Shown: positions 1-7,437 of the stretch, piece after piece
Layout: each line of letters begins with the position of its first letter
Numbering within the stretch: position 1 is the first letter of the stretch
NCBI GenBank assembly: GCA_002704045.1
Contig: PAFF01000058.1
Span: 1-12,074, forward strand
Length of the DNA: 12,074 nucleotides
DNA from: Fidelibacterota bacterium
Lineage (GTDB): Bacteria > Fidelibacterota > Marinisomatia > SCGC-AAA003-L08 > GCA-002704045
Direction of reading: 5' to 3'
The notes under the pieces: model-generated
What the model was told of the DNA's origin: nothing
The model's input: the letters and a program-made list of their open reading frames with translations, nothing else
Databases searched by the model: none
Translations under genes and position numbers: made by a program

Positions 1-2
1 GA

Positions 3-242
3 AGAAAATTGATGTTTACTCATTTGCCATCAAGATGTATTATTAAAATTTATACTGTTTCAGGTGTTTTAGTTGATAAAATCATTGTTGATAATAATTA
101 TGATGATGGTACTGCATACTGGGATCTTTTGAGTAATGAATCGCTTGAAGTAGCAGCTGGAATGTATATTTATCATGTTAAATCTCTATTAGAAGGGGAT
201 AATGGGTCAGAAAAAATTGGGAAATTTGCTATAATAAAATGA
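3..242 (+). CDS. C-terminal end of a secreted protein with FlgD-Ig/type IX-like sorting tail (5' truncated)
   Basis: The reading frame is open to the left edge of the window, so this is the last ~79 residues of a larger protein, not a small gene. It reads RKLMFTHLPSRCIIKIYTVSG and onward, through a 'DDGTAYWDL' turn and 'AAGMYIYHVKS', and ends in 'EKIGKFAIIK'. This is the pattern of a C-terminal FlgD-Ig-like or type A sorting domain: a beta-sandwich with an 'IKIYTxSG' strand, an 'aAGMYiYhV' strand and a final 'GKFxIIK' strand. Such tails end many secreted proteins of Marinimicrobia and other relatives of the Bacteroidetes, and in type IX secretion they direct passage across the outer membrane. 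What the upstream part does cannot be seen here. Its stop overlaps the next gene's start (ATGA). That next gene encodes a PorV-like barrel, which supports a type IX link but does not prove it. Confidence 0.75.
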   Translation, partial: RKLMFTHLPSRCIIKIYTVSGVLVDKIIVDNNYDDGTAYWDLLSNESLEVAAGMYIYHVKSLLEGDNGSEKIGKFAIIK

Positions 243-1291
243 TAAAATATATAACCATATTTTTTATATCTATAATTTTTTCTGTTGATAAAAATGGTAC
301 TTCTGCTGCAAGCTTTTTAGAAATTGATATTGGTGGGGAGATTACATCAATGGGTGGAGCTGGAGTTAGCCACGTTAATGATGCTTCCTCATCATATTGG
401 AATCCTGCAGGATTAGCATTTTCAAAAACAGGACAGTTATTTTTTATGAATCAATCTTGGATTGCTGGAATTGATCATAGTTATACAAGCATATCTTTTC
501 CTTTGAACAGAATTGGAACGCTAGGCTTAAGTTTAAACTTAGTTAATTACGGTGAGATTGAAGTAACCAATTTAGATTTTCAGGATGGGACTGGAGAATA
601 TTATTCAGCTTTGGATTATTCGGTATCCTTTAGTTTTGCTAAGAAATTTGTTAATTGGTTTGGTTTTGGATCATCAGTCAAATTAATTAATTCAAAAATT
701 TGGCATAGTTCAGCTTCTGCGTTTGCAATTGATTTGGGAGCTCAAATATATACTGACTTTTTATCGTCATCAAAAGGGAATCATGATGGAGTAAAAATTG
801 GAATGAGTATTTCTAATTATGGGACAAGGATGAAGTACGATGGTATTGATTTGATACAGCCAATTGACCCAAGTGAAGATTATGGTAACTATGCAGATGT
901 TAAAGGTAAATATGAAACTTCGTATTGGGAGTTACCTTTAATTTTTAGAATAGGTGTATCAAATGACTTTTTAAAATTAAAATATTCATCATTAATTGTA
1001 GCTGTTGATGCTATACACCCAAATAATGATAGAGAAAGAATAAATGTTGGATTAAAATATTCTTATAATTACCCAAGGCTTGTATCCTTTCATGTAGGAG
1101 TTGGTTTTAAAGGAATGCACACACAAATTAGAGGTAATAAAATACAATTTTCATCTCCATTTGGTCCATCATTAGGAATTGGTATGTCCATTCCCATTCA
1201 AAATAAATTAAAATTAAAGTTTGATTATACTGTAAGATCAGTAGGTGTTTTTGGATTTTCTAAGCTAGTAACAATAGGATTAAATTTTTAA
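239..1291 (+). CDS. PorV/PorQ-family outer-membrane beta-barrel protein
   Basis: A 350-residue protein with an N-terminal hydrophobic signal (residues 1 to about 23, 'MIKYITIFFISIIFSV'). It is followed by 'ASFLEIDIGGEITSMGGAG' and then 'DASSSYWNPAGLA'. That pair is the hallmark of the PorV/PorQ (UPF0164) family, whose usual form is 'FLxIGxGARAxGMGGAxVAxxDDAsAxYWNPAGLA'. The rest is alternating strands rich in aromatic and glycine residues, ending in 'LVTIGLNF' with a terminal Phe, as expected of an outer-membrane barrel. PorV is the type IX shuttle that delivers cargo to the sortase-like PorU. Other family members have no fixed role. The start ATG overlaps the previous stop and the stop overlaps the next ATG (TAATG), so it lies in the operon. 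It could be a secretion component or a barrel serving this locus. The family call is firm, the function less so. Confidence 0.8.
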   Translation: MIKYITIFFISIIFSVDKNGTSAASFLEIDIGGEITSMGGAGVSHVNDASSSYWNPAGLAFSKTGQLFFMNQSWIAGIDHSYTSISFPLNRIGTLGLSLNLVNYGEIEVTNLDFQDGTGEYYSALDYSVSFSFAKKFVNWFGFGSSVKLINSKIWHSSASAFAIDLGAQIYTDFLSSSKGNHDGVKIGMSISNYGTRMKYDGIDLIQPIDPSEDYGNYADVKGKYETSYWELPLIFRIGVSNDFLKLKYSSLIVAVDAIHPNNDRERINVGLKYSYNYPRLVSFHVGVGFKGMHTQIRGNKIQFSSPFGPSLGIGMSIPIQNKLKLKFDYTVRSVGVFGFSKLVTIGLNF

Positions 1292-2685
1292 TGTTTTATG
1301 TTAATACAAAATTTTTTATATTTTTTTTACTTTCTATGTTGAAAGCTGATCAAAATAACATCATTGCGAGAGTAGGAAATCAAACTATTTTTACAAATGA
1401 TGTTATTGAAAGAGCTGAATATACACCAAGACCAATGTATTGCAGAGGTAATTCATTTATTGACAAAAAAATAATTGTTAATACACTGATTGGAGAAAAG
1501 TTATTTTCAAAAGAGTACAAAGAAAAAAATTTACCTGAAGATATACAAAATTACCTTATTGGAAGAAAAAATCAAAAGATGAGAGATCTTTTGTACAATG
1601 AAATAATTAATGATAATATATATCAACAAACAGATTATTCCCATTGGTATGAATTAGCTGATTACGAATATGATTTCAATTATCTTACTGTAAGATCATC
1701 TGAAATAATGGATAAAATTGATGAACAAATTTTAAATGGATTTGATTTAAATAAGGTTTACCAAAATTTAAGTAATAATAATAATATGCTTTCAACAAAA
1801 GATAATGTAAATATTTTTAACATTGATAATTATCATCTAAGAACCAGTTTATTTTCCCAAAAAAGATTTGTAGGAGAAATTATAGGCCCTGTAAAAGTAG
1901 ATGATAATTTTTTTATGTACTATGAAATTAGTGATTTGACTAAAAAAATAAATATAAATAATAATGACAGAATTAGAATTTTTAATGAAATAAATGAAAT
2001 TATTGATCATCAATCAAATCAATTATATTATGAGAAATATGTAGAGTCGGTAATGAGTGGACTTGAAATGAAATTAAATGATCAAAGTTTTAGAAAATTT
2101 ACAAATTTAGTTAGTAGTTGGTACAATGATAATCAAAAGTTTGAATTAGAAAAACAAGATTTTAGTAACACTTTGGTTGAAATAGGAAAGGATTCATTTT
2201 CAATAGATGAAATTTTATCAATGATAAAAATTCATCCACTTCAATTTAGGAATGGATACTTTAAAAAAATGACATTTAATCAACAGTTAAAATACGCTTT
2301 AGCAGATTTAATTCGAGATATCTATTTAAATACTGAAGCAAAAAAAATGGGTTTAGATAATCACGTTGCTGTAATTAATGAGTATGAAAAATGGTATGAT
2401 AATTTTAGAGCAGTTCAAAATAGAAAATCTATTGTAGGAGATATAAATTTTAGTTCAATGAATGTTCCAAAGGTCTTGAATCAATATTTTACAAAACTAG
2501 CGAAGAAACATTCTAATGATATTTGGATTAACATTAAAGCTATTGAGAGCCTTTCATTATCATCAATAGATATGGTAGTATTAAATGATAATAAACCATA
2601 TGAAGTTTTTTGTCCAACATTTCCTGTAATTACATCCCATCATCAATTTGATTATGGACGAAGATTGGATTTATATGAAAATTAA
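1291..2685 (+). CDS. Divergent SurA/PpiC-like periplasmic chaperone (parvulin-type foldase)
   Basis: A 464-residue exported protein. Residues 1-19 form a hydrophobic signal peptide ending 'SMLKA'. Directly after it comes 'NIIARVGNQTIFTNDVIERA', which matches the opening strand and helix of SurA/PpiC/PrsA foldases ('xIAxVGdexItxxdfxxr'). Residues ~195-217 ('GEIIGPVKVDDNFFMYYEI') resemble the closing strands of a parvulin rotamase domain, 'GevsgPvxtxxGyhiixl'. Most of the rest is charged and helical. I cannot place a full set of parvulin active-site residues, so it may be a chaperone without isomerase activity. Sitting after a PorV-like barrel, it would plausibly escort outer-membrane or secreted proteins through the periplasm. 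It is very rich in Asn, Lys and Ile, like its neighbours. The ATG overlaps the preceding stop, and its 3' end overlaps the next gene by 11 bases. Confidence 0.55.
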   Translation: MFYVNTKFFIFFLLSMLKADQNNIIARVGNQTIFTNDVIERAEYTPRPMYCRGNSFIDKKIIVNTLIGEKLFSKEYKEKNLPEDIQNYLIGRKNQKMRDLLYNEIINDNIYQQTDYSHWYELADYEYDFNYLTVRSSEIMDKIDEQILNGFDLNKVYQNLSNNNNMLSTKDNVNIFNIDNYHLRTSLFSQKRFVGEIIGPVKVDDNFFMYYEISDLTKKININNNDRIRIFNEINEIIDHQSNQLYYEKYVESVMSGLEMKLNDQSFRKFTNLVSSWYNDNQKFELEKQDFSNTLVEIGKDSFSIDEILSMIKIHPLQFRNGYFKKMTFNQQLKYALADLIRDIYLNTEAKKMGLDNHVAVINEYEKWYDNFRAVQNRKSIVGDINFSSMNVPKVLNQYFTKLAKKHSNDIWINIKAIESLSLSSIDMVVLNDNKPYEVFCPTFPVITSHHQFDYGRRLDLYEN

Positions 2686-4441
2686 TAAAATCAGCATATT
2701 TCTCGTTTTAGTTTTTATAACTTTAAGTTGTAAAAAAATAGTGGAATCTGAACCTATTTGGGGTTGTATGGATACCAATGCTTGTAATTTTGATGAAAAT
2801 GCAAATTTAAATGATTCTAATATATGTATTTTCCCTGAAAGCTACTATGAATGTTGTGAAGATCAGCAATTAGACCGCTGCGGAGTTTGTGGAGGAGATG
2901 ATACATCCTGTTTTTTATTTAGTCACTACATATCGTATGAGTATGATGATAGTTTGTGCCTAGGAAATTTTAGTGTAACAGAAACAAATACAGAAAATTA
3001 TTTTCTTTCAATATTAAATCACGATAATATTTTATTAAATACTGAAGATTTATATTTTTTAGAAATTGATACATTGGTAGGTAGTCAAATTCAATTAAAG
3101 AATTGGGATCCTCAACAAAATACTTTTTTCGTTTTAGATACAATATATAATAAGGACACAACATTTGTATTTTTAAAATCTAGTTTAGATGTTGGATTAT
3201 GTAAAAAAAATATTTTTTATTCATTATATGATGAAATTTTTGAAAGTCAAAATGATGCTTGTTGTAATTATAATGAATTTTCAATATACGATTCGAATTG
3301 TGAAATTTTAGATTGTGAAGGAGTATGTAATGGAGAAAATAATCCAGATTGTAATGGAGATTGTGGTGGGAATGCTTATTTAGATGAATGTGATCAATGT
3401 TGTGATGGTAACACAAACATTGATTGTTCATATTTTAATTCAATCAATGATTTTGGAGGTCTATACGATTGTAATAGTGAATGTTATGGAAATGAGCTTC
3501 CTGATTGCGATGGCATTTGCTTTGGTGATTCTATTCAGGATGATGATGGAAACTGTTGTGGTTTAGATGATGTTGATGGTTGCAATATGTGTAGTAATTA
3601 CAATGAATTAGGTGAAGCTATAGATGAATGGCCTATAATTTGGTATGAAGATTTTTCATCAAATAGTTTGAATCCAAATCATTGGAATTTAGAATATTGG
3701 GAATCAGGTAGATATAATAATGAATTACAAGCTTACACTCCTAGACCTGATAATGTTTATATTGAGGAAGGTAAGCTAGTCATTCAAGCCTTGAGAGAAA
3801 ATTTCACATATGTAAATTATATAACTGGAGAGGAAATTCCTTCAGAGTTCACATCAGCTAGACTAAATACAAAGCTAAAAGTAGATTTTAAACCCTTAAA
3901 CTGTGGTCCAAATCAAGGTGGTGAAATTAGAGTTGATGTTGTGGCTAAACTTCCAAGTGGAAATGGAACTTGGCCTGCCATTTGGTTGTTACCAACATTT
4001 GATATGTATGGACAATGGCCATCAAGTGGTGAAATAGATATTATGGAACACAGTCCCCGAGTAACAGGAATTAATAATATTTTATGTTCTGTTCATACTC
4101 AGGAATACAATTTTGGTTCAGACGGGTGGTATCAATCTGGTCAAACTTCAGAATCTTCATCTTTAAATCTTGATAATCCTATAGATAATGCAACAACTGA
4201 ATTTTTACAGTATTCTTTAATATGGTCAACGAATAACATTCAAATACTTGTAAATGATCAGCAAATTTTGAGTTATGATAATAGCTGTAATGGTTTTGAA
4301 TCTTGGCCCTTTTCACAATCGTTTCATTTATTGATTAACTTAGCAATTGGAGGTGGTTTAGGAGGTGAAGTTGATAATAGTGTTTTTCCACAAAAATTTT
4401 ATATTGATGAAATAACAATTAGACAAAATAATTGTTACTAA
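2675..4441 (+). CDS. GH16 laminarinase-type beta-glucanase lipoprotein with Cys-rich repeats
   Basis: A lipoprotein of 588 residues. I take the ATG at 2675 rather than the TTG at 2648 because it opens directly on a lipoprotein signal, 'MKINKISIFLVLVFITLSC', with lipidated Cys19. Residues 30-79 hold a 'GCMDTNACNFDENANLND' motif and a first 'DRCGVCGGDD' repeat. Residues ~80-205 are a beta-rich stretch I do not recognise. Residues 213-306 are further Cys-rich repeats. From ~319 to the end is a glycoside hydrolase family 16 domain: 'WYEDFSSNSLNPNHWN', 'YNNELQAYTPRPDNVYIEEG', 'WPAIWLLP', then 'GEIDIMEHSP'. In family terms, E453 is the nucleophile, D455 the assisting acid and E458 the acid/base. 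The extra Met between D455 and E458 is the beta-bulge form typical of laminarinases. Expected activity is endo-hydrolysis of beta-1,3-glucan at the cell surface or in the periplasm. There is no C-terminal sorting tail, consistent with lipid anchoring. Partners are the GH17 enzyme and ABC importer downstream. Confidence 0.9.
   Translation: MKINKISIFLVLVFITLSCKKIVESEPIWGCMDTNACNFDENANLNDSNICIFPESYYECCEDQQLDRCGVCGGDDTSCFLFSHYISYEYDDSLCLGNFSVTETNTENYFLSILNHDNILLNTEDLYFLEIDTLVGSQIQLKNWDPQQNTFFVLDTIYNKDTTFVFLKSSLDVGLCKKNIFYSLYDEIFESQNDACCNYNEFSIYDSNCEILDCEGVCNGENNPDCNGDCGGNAYLDECDQCCDGNTNIDCSYFNSINDFGGLYDCNSECYGNELPDCDGICFGDSIQDDDGNCCGLDDVDGCNMCSNYNELGEAIDEWPIIWYEDFSSNSLNPNHWNLEYWESGRYNNELQAYTPRPDNVYIEEGKLVIQALRENFTYVNYITGEEIPSEFTSARLNTKLKVDFKPLNCGPNQGGEIRVDVVAKLPSGNGTWPAIWLLPTFDMYGQWPSSGEIDIMEHSPRVTGINNILCSVHTQEYNFGSDGWYQSGQTSESSSLNLDNPIDNATTEFLQYSLIWSTNNIQILVNDQQILSYDNSCNGFESWPFSQSFHLLINLAIGGGLGGEVDNSVFPQKFYIDEITIRQNNCY
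3311..3592 (+). repeat. Degenerate Cys-rich 'CxGxCxGD/N' coding repeats
   Basis: Residues 213-306 of the GH16 lipoprotein are tandem degenerate units: 'DCEGVCNGENNPDCNGDCGG', 'LDECDQCCDGNTNIDC', 'DCNSECYGNELPDCDGICFG' and 'DGNCCGLDDVDGCNMC'. An earlier single copy ('DRCGVCGGDDTSC') lies at residues 67-79. The regular Cys and Asp/Asn spacing suggests a disulfide-bonded, possibly calcium-binding stalk between the lipid anchor and the catalytic domain. Similar repeats are familiar in secreted proteins of marine Bacteroidetes and Marinimicrobia. Function is inferred. Confidence 0.7.
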
Positions 4442-4443
4442 AT

Positions 4444-4450
4444 AGAGGAG
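4444..4450 (+). promoter_or_regulatory. Strong Shine-Dalgarno site (AGAGGAG) ahead of the GAPDH-like gene
   Basis: AGAGGAG lies 7 bases before the ATG at 4458, inside the longest intergenic gap of the window (4442-4457, 16 bases). It is the closest match to the consensus ribosome-binding site seen here, whereas most other starts rely on overlap with the preceding stop. It suggests independent, efficient translation initiation of the two GAPDH genes. The gap is too short for a terminator plus promoter. Confidence 0.75.
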
Positions 4451-4457
4451 TTACTTA

Positions 4458-5462
4458 ATGAGTAAAATTAATATTGGATTAATGGGTTTTGGCCACGTGG
4501 GCCGTTATATTTATTTACTAGCTCAAAATAATCCAAATTTAAATATAAGTTGTATTAGTGATATAGGGGATCCTAAAGTTTTACATTATCTTCTGAAAAA
4601 TGAACCTAGAATATCAATTAATCATAAATTAGATGGTAATTATATTGTATCTTGGGACAATCAAAAAACAAGAATCATTCATGGTGTTATGCCAGGCGAT
4701 ATCCCTTGGGATGTTTTTGGTGTTGATTGGGTTATAGATTCAACAGGTAAATATTTAAAGAAAAATGATTTGGCCAAGCATATAGATTCAGGTGCCAAAA
4801 GAGTAATTTTAACTACTTTGCCAGAAGATGATATTGATAATATGATCATAGCAGGTGTTAATGAAAATGAAATTTCTAAAAATGACAAAATAGTATCAGC
4901 TGGGTCATCTACTACAAATGCCCTAGCTTTGGTATTAAACGAATTAGATAAAAAATTTGGTGTGCAATATGCAAATTTAACTAGTGTTCACTCTTATACA
5001 AGTGATCAACCCTCTCAAGATAGCGCAGGTATTAGTTACAGAAGAAGTAGGTCTGCTGCAGAAAATATAATTCCTAATGAAAGTAGATCAGGTGAATTTG
5101 TTCAAAAAGTAATACCTAGGTTAAAAGATAAAATTATATCATCAACATTGAATGTACCAGTTCAATTTGGTTCATTATTAGATTTGACTACAATCTTAGA
5201 TGATAAAAATGTGACTGAAGATAAAATCAATAAATTGATGAAAGATGCTGAAAACAAGTTTCCAAATTTATTTAAAATGATTACAGATCCAATTGTTTCA
5301 TCAGATGTTCAAGGGATGACTCAAAGTGTTGTTTTTGATGGTTTAGGAACTTTGAAAATTCAAGATAATATGTTTAAAACATTATCTTGGTATGATAATG
5401 GATATAATCACGCTTCAAGGGTTCTTGATTTAATTGAATTATATAATAGAAAGGGTACATAA
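4458..5462 (+). CDS. GAPDH-like protein lacking the catalytic cysteine (probable pseudoenzyme)
   Basis: A 334-residue protein that aligns end to end with glyceraldehyde-3-phosphate dehydrogenase. It has a Rossmann 'GFGHVGR' loop, 'VDWVIDSTGKYLKKNDLAKH', 'YRRSRSAAENIIP' and a 'TLSWYDN' C-terminus. The active-site motif SCTTN is changed to 'SSTTN': Ser151 (TCT) replaces the Cys that forms the thioester. The partner His is kept (H178, 'SVHSYT'). Phosphate-binding positions are also altered. The 'TGAA' loop of normal GAPDH is 'SRSG' (residues 209-212), and the conserved Arg of 'RVPVP' is Asn232 in 'LNVPVQ'. 'NEWGYSNR' has become 'NGYNHASR'. The NAD fold therefore looks intact while standard oxidation of glyceraldehyde-3-phosphate is unlikely. 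The frame is clean and full length, so this is not a decaying gene. It overlaps the true gap gene at TAATG. It could be a regulatory subunit, a mixed-tetramer partner, or an enzyme for another reaction. Confidence 0.85.
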   Translation: MSKINIGLMGFGHVGRYIYLLAQNNPNLNISCISDIGDPKVLHYLLKNEPRISINHKLDGNYIVSWDNQKTRIIHGVMPGDIPWDVFGVDWVIDSTGKYLKKNDLAKHIDSGAKRVILTTLPEDDIDNMIIAGVNENEISKNDKIVSAGSSTTNALALVLNELDKKFGVQYANLTSVHSYTSDQPSQDSAGISYRRSRSAAENIIPNESRSGEFVQKVIPRLKDKIISSTLNVPVQFGSLLDLTTILDDKNVTEDKINKLMKDAENKFPNLFKMITDPIVSSDVQGMTQSVVFDGLGTLKIQDNMFKTLSWYDNGYNHASRVLDLIELYNRKGT

Positions 5463-6463
5463 TGAATATAGCCATAAATGGATTTGGAAGAATTGGCAGA
5501 TCAGTTTATAGAATTTTAACATCAAATACAAATCATAAAATTGTAGCAATTAATGATCTTAGTGATCCTGAAGCATTAGCATATCTACTTAGGTATGATA
5601 CTGTTATGGGAAAGTTTAAAGGGGGTGTAGAATTCAAAGACAATTTTTTAATTACACCATCTCAAAAAGTTGAAATTTTTCAGGAAAAAGATCCAGAGTC
5701 ATTACCTTGGAAAAATAAAAAAGTTGATATTGTTATTGAAGCAACAGGCGTTTTTAGAACTAAAAATCAATTAGAAAAACACATTAAAGCAGGAGCATCA
5801 AAGGTTGTTTTAACTGTGCCCTCCAAAGATGAAATAGATTATACAATTGTATTAGGTGTTAATGAAGAGGGTTTAAAAAAAACAGATAATATAATTTCAA
5901 ATGCTAGTTGTACAACTAACTGTTTAGCACCTATGGCAAAAGTTATAGATGAAAATTTTGGAATAGTAAAAGGTGTAATTAATACAGTGCACGCTTATAC
6001 AAATGATCAAAGTTTAGCAGATGTACCTCACAAAGATTGGAGAAGGTCTAGAGCAGCAGCAGAAAATATTATACCTACTTCAACAGGTGCAGCAAGAGCA
6101 GTTGGGAAAGTTTTGCCAAACTTAAATGGAAAGTTAGATGGTATTGCTTCAAGAGTTCCCGTGCCAGATGGCTCTGTTGTGGATTTATTTGTTGAGTTAA
6201 ATAAAAATACAAGTGTAGAAGAAGTTAATGAAGTAGTTTATAAAGCTTCAAAAACTAATAAAATGAAAAATATATTGGAATATTCAGATTATCCTATAGT
6301 TTCAACAGATATAATTGGTAACTCAAGTTCATCAATCTTTGATGCAAAATGTACCAAGTTGATTGGTAAAAAATACTTGAGAACTCTTAGCTGGTATGAT
6401 AATGAGTGGGGTTATTCAAATAGAGTTGTTGATCTAGTAAATTTACTTGAGAGTAAAATTTGA
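5462..6463 (+). CDS. gap: Glyceraldehyde-3-phosphate dehydrogenase, canonical type
   Basis: A 333-residue protein of normal length for bacterial phosphorylating GAPDH. It catalyses NAD(P)-dependent conversion of glyceraldehyde-3-phosphate and phosphate to 1,3-bisphosphoglycerate in the cytoplasm. The N-terminus 'INGFGRIGR' and 'AINDLSD' form the nucleotide site. The active site is 'SNASCTTNCLAP' with Cys150 and partner His177 in 'TVHAYTNDQ'. The phosphate loop 'TSTGAARAVGKVLP' (T208, G209) and Arg231 in 'SRVPVPDGS' are present, as is the C-terminal 'SWYDNEWGYSNRVVDL'. An Asp in 'NDLSD' at the end of the second strand favours NAD over NADP. Its ATG overlaps the stop of the Cys-less paralogue, with a 'GAAAGGG' ribosome site at 5449-5455. 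The next gene starts inside its stop (TTGA). Its position between GH16 and GH17 genes couples glycolysis to beta-glucan use. Confidence 0.95.
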   Translation: MNIAINGFGRIGRSVYRILTSNTNHKIVAINDLSDPEALAYLLRYDTVMGKFKGGVEFKDNFLITPSQKVEIFQEKDPESLPWKNKKVDIVIEATGVFRTKNQLEKHIKAGASKVVLTVPSKDEIDYTIVLGVNEEGLKKTDNIISNASCTTNCLAPMAKVIDENFGIVKGVINTVHAYTNDQSLADVPHKDWRRSRAAAENIIPTSTGAARAVGKVLPNLNGKLDGIASRVPVPDGSVVDLFVELNKNTSVEEVNEVVYKASKTNKMKNILEYSDYPIVSTDIIGNSSSSIFDAKCTKLIGKKYLRTLSWYDNEWGYSNRVVDLVNLLESKI

Positions 6464-7437
6464 AATTCTTTTATTTAGCCTATATTTTAGTTGTTGTTTC
6501 TTGTGGAACAAAATATGATAGTAATAATTTAAAATTATTTAATGATGGCAATTGGATTGGTGACGGTATTGCTTACGGTCCATTCAGAGATGGTCAAGAG
6601 CCTGGAGGAGCTAATCCCAGTATTGACGAATTGAGAGAAGATTTACATATCATAAATAAATATTGGGACTGGATTCGAATCTATGGATCTAGAGGTATAA
6701 GTGAGGATATAATTAAAATCATTGTTGAAGATAAATTAAATCTAAAAGTAATGTTAGGAGCTTGGATTGGTAAAGTTGATTCTGATGATGGTATTTTAAA
6801 TAATATCGAAGAATTAAATAGAGCTATATATTTAGGTAATGAATATCCAACAGTCATAAACAGTATCAATATTGGTAATGAAACGCTTGTTTTTTGGTCT
6901 GATCACAAGGTCCCAGTAGATACTTTATCAAGTTACTTAGAATATGTAAAAAATAACGTTTCTTTGCCTATCACTACTGCCGATGATTTTAATGCTTGGA
7001 ATAAAGAAGAAAATAAAAAGATAGCAGATTTAGTAGACTTTATAGTTTTGCACGTTCATCCATTGTGGGCTGGATTACAAATTGAAGGATCTGTAGATTG
7101 GACAAGAAAAATATTTAATGAAATAAAAGATATTCATAAAAATAAATTAATTGTTATAGGAGAAACTGGGTGGGCAACCCAAAAACATGATCAAGGATTA
7201 CAATCTGAGTTAATTAAAGGTAAAACAGGAGAAGTGGAGCAGGAACAATTTATTTTGGGATTCAAAAAATGGGCAGATACAAAAAATATTCCTTATTTTT
7301 TATTTGAGGTTTTTGACGAAAATTGGAAAGGTGGCGATCATCCTAATGAAGTTGAAAAACATTGGGGTCTATTTAAATCAGATAGAACACCAAAACTTTA
7401 TATGAAAAATTTTAAATCTCGTTATGAACAAAACTAA
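6460..7437 (+). CDS. GH17 endo-beta-1,3-glucanase-type lipoprotein
   Basis: A 325-residue lipoprotein starting at a TTG that overlaps the gap stop codon (TTGA). That start gives 'MKFFYLAYILVVVSC', a lipoprotein signal with lipidated Cys15. The body is a glycoside hydrolase family 17 barrel. Near the N-terminus are 'GIAYGPFRDGQEPGG' and 'DWIRIYGS'. 'INIGNETL' supplies the acid/base Glu141, and 'LIVIGETGWATQ' supplies the nucleophile Glu235, fitting the family pattern '(hydrophobic)-G-E-T-G-W', with Ala where Pro is usual. 'LHVHPLW' and 'YFLFEVFDENWKGG' are further family-like strands. GH17 enzymes act on beta-1,3-glucans such as laminarin. The protein is probably anchored in the periplasm or at the outer membrane, finishing what the GH16 enzyme starts and feeding the ABC importer whose binding-protein gene overlaps its 3' end by 14 bases. 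Exo, endo or transferase mode cannot be told from the sequence. Confidence 0.88.
   Translation: MKFFYLAYILVVVSCGTKYDSNNLKLFNDGNWIGDGIAYGPFRDGQEPGGANPSIDELREDLHIINKYWDWIRIYGSRGISEDIIKIIVEDKLNLKVMLGAWIGKVDSDDGILNNIEELNRAIYLGNEYPTVINSINIGNETLVFWSDHKVPVDTLSSYLEYVKNNVSLPITTADDFNAWNKEENKKIADLVDFIVLHVHPLWAGLQIEGSVDWTRKIFNEIKDIHKNKLIVIGETGWATQKHDQGLQSELIKGKTGEVEQEQFILGFKKWADTKNIPYFLFEVFDENWKGGDHPNEVEKHWGLFKSDRTPKLYMKNFKSRYEQN

Noticed and set aside
9..242. A stand-alone 77-residue gene starting at TTG 9
   Set aside because: The frame is open upstream to the window edge and the sequence is a typical C-terminal domain, so it is the end of a longer gene.
2648..2674. TTG at 2648 (or ATG at 2654) as the start of the GH16 gene
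   Set aside because: These would place acidic residues before the signal peptide. ATG 2675 gives a clean lipoprotein signal.
3180..3431. Reverse-strand frame rich in His, Asn and Tyr
   Set aside because: It is the antisense shadow of the GH16 lipoprotein's AT-rich, Cys/Asp-rich coding region, with no domain features or ribosome site.
3384..3566. Forward frame inside the Cys-rich repeats
   Set aside because: It is an out-of-frame reading of the repeat codons, composed mainly of Val, Ile and Met, with no support as a gene.
4442..4457. A terminator or new promoter between GH16 and the GAPDH-like gene
   Set aside because: The 16-base gap holds a ribosome-binding site and no inverted repeat.
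4458..5462. The GAPDH-like gene as a pseudogene or a recent duplication of gap
   Set aside because: The frame is intact over its full length, and it differs from gap throughout, so it is an old, maintained paralogue.
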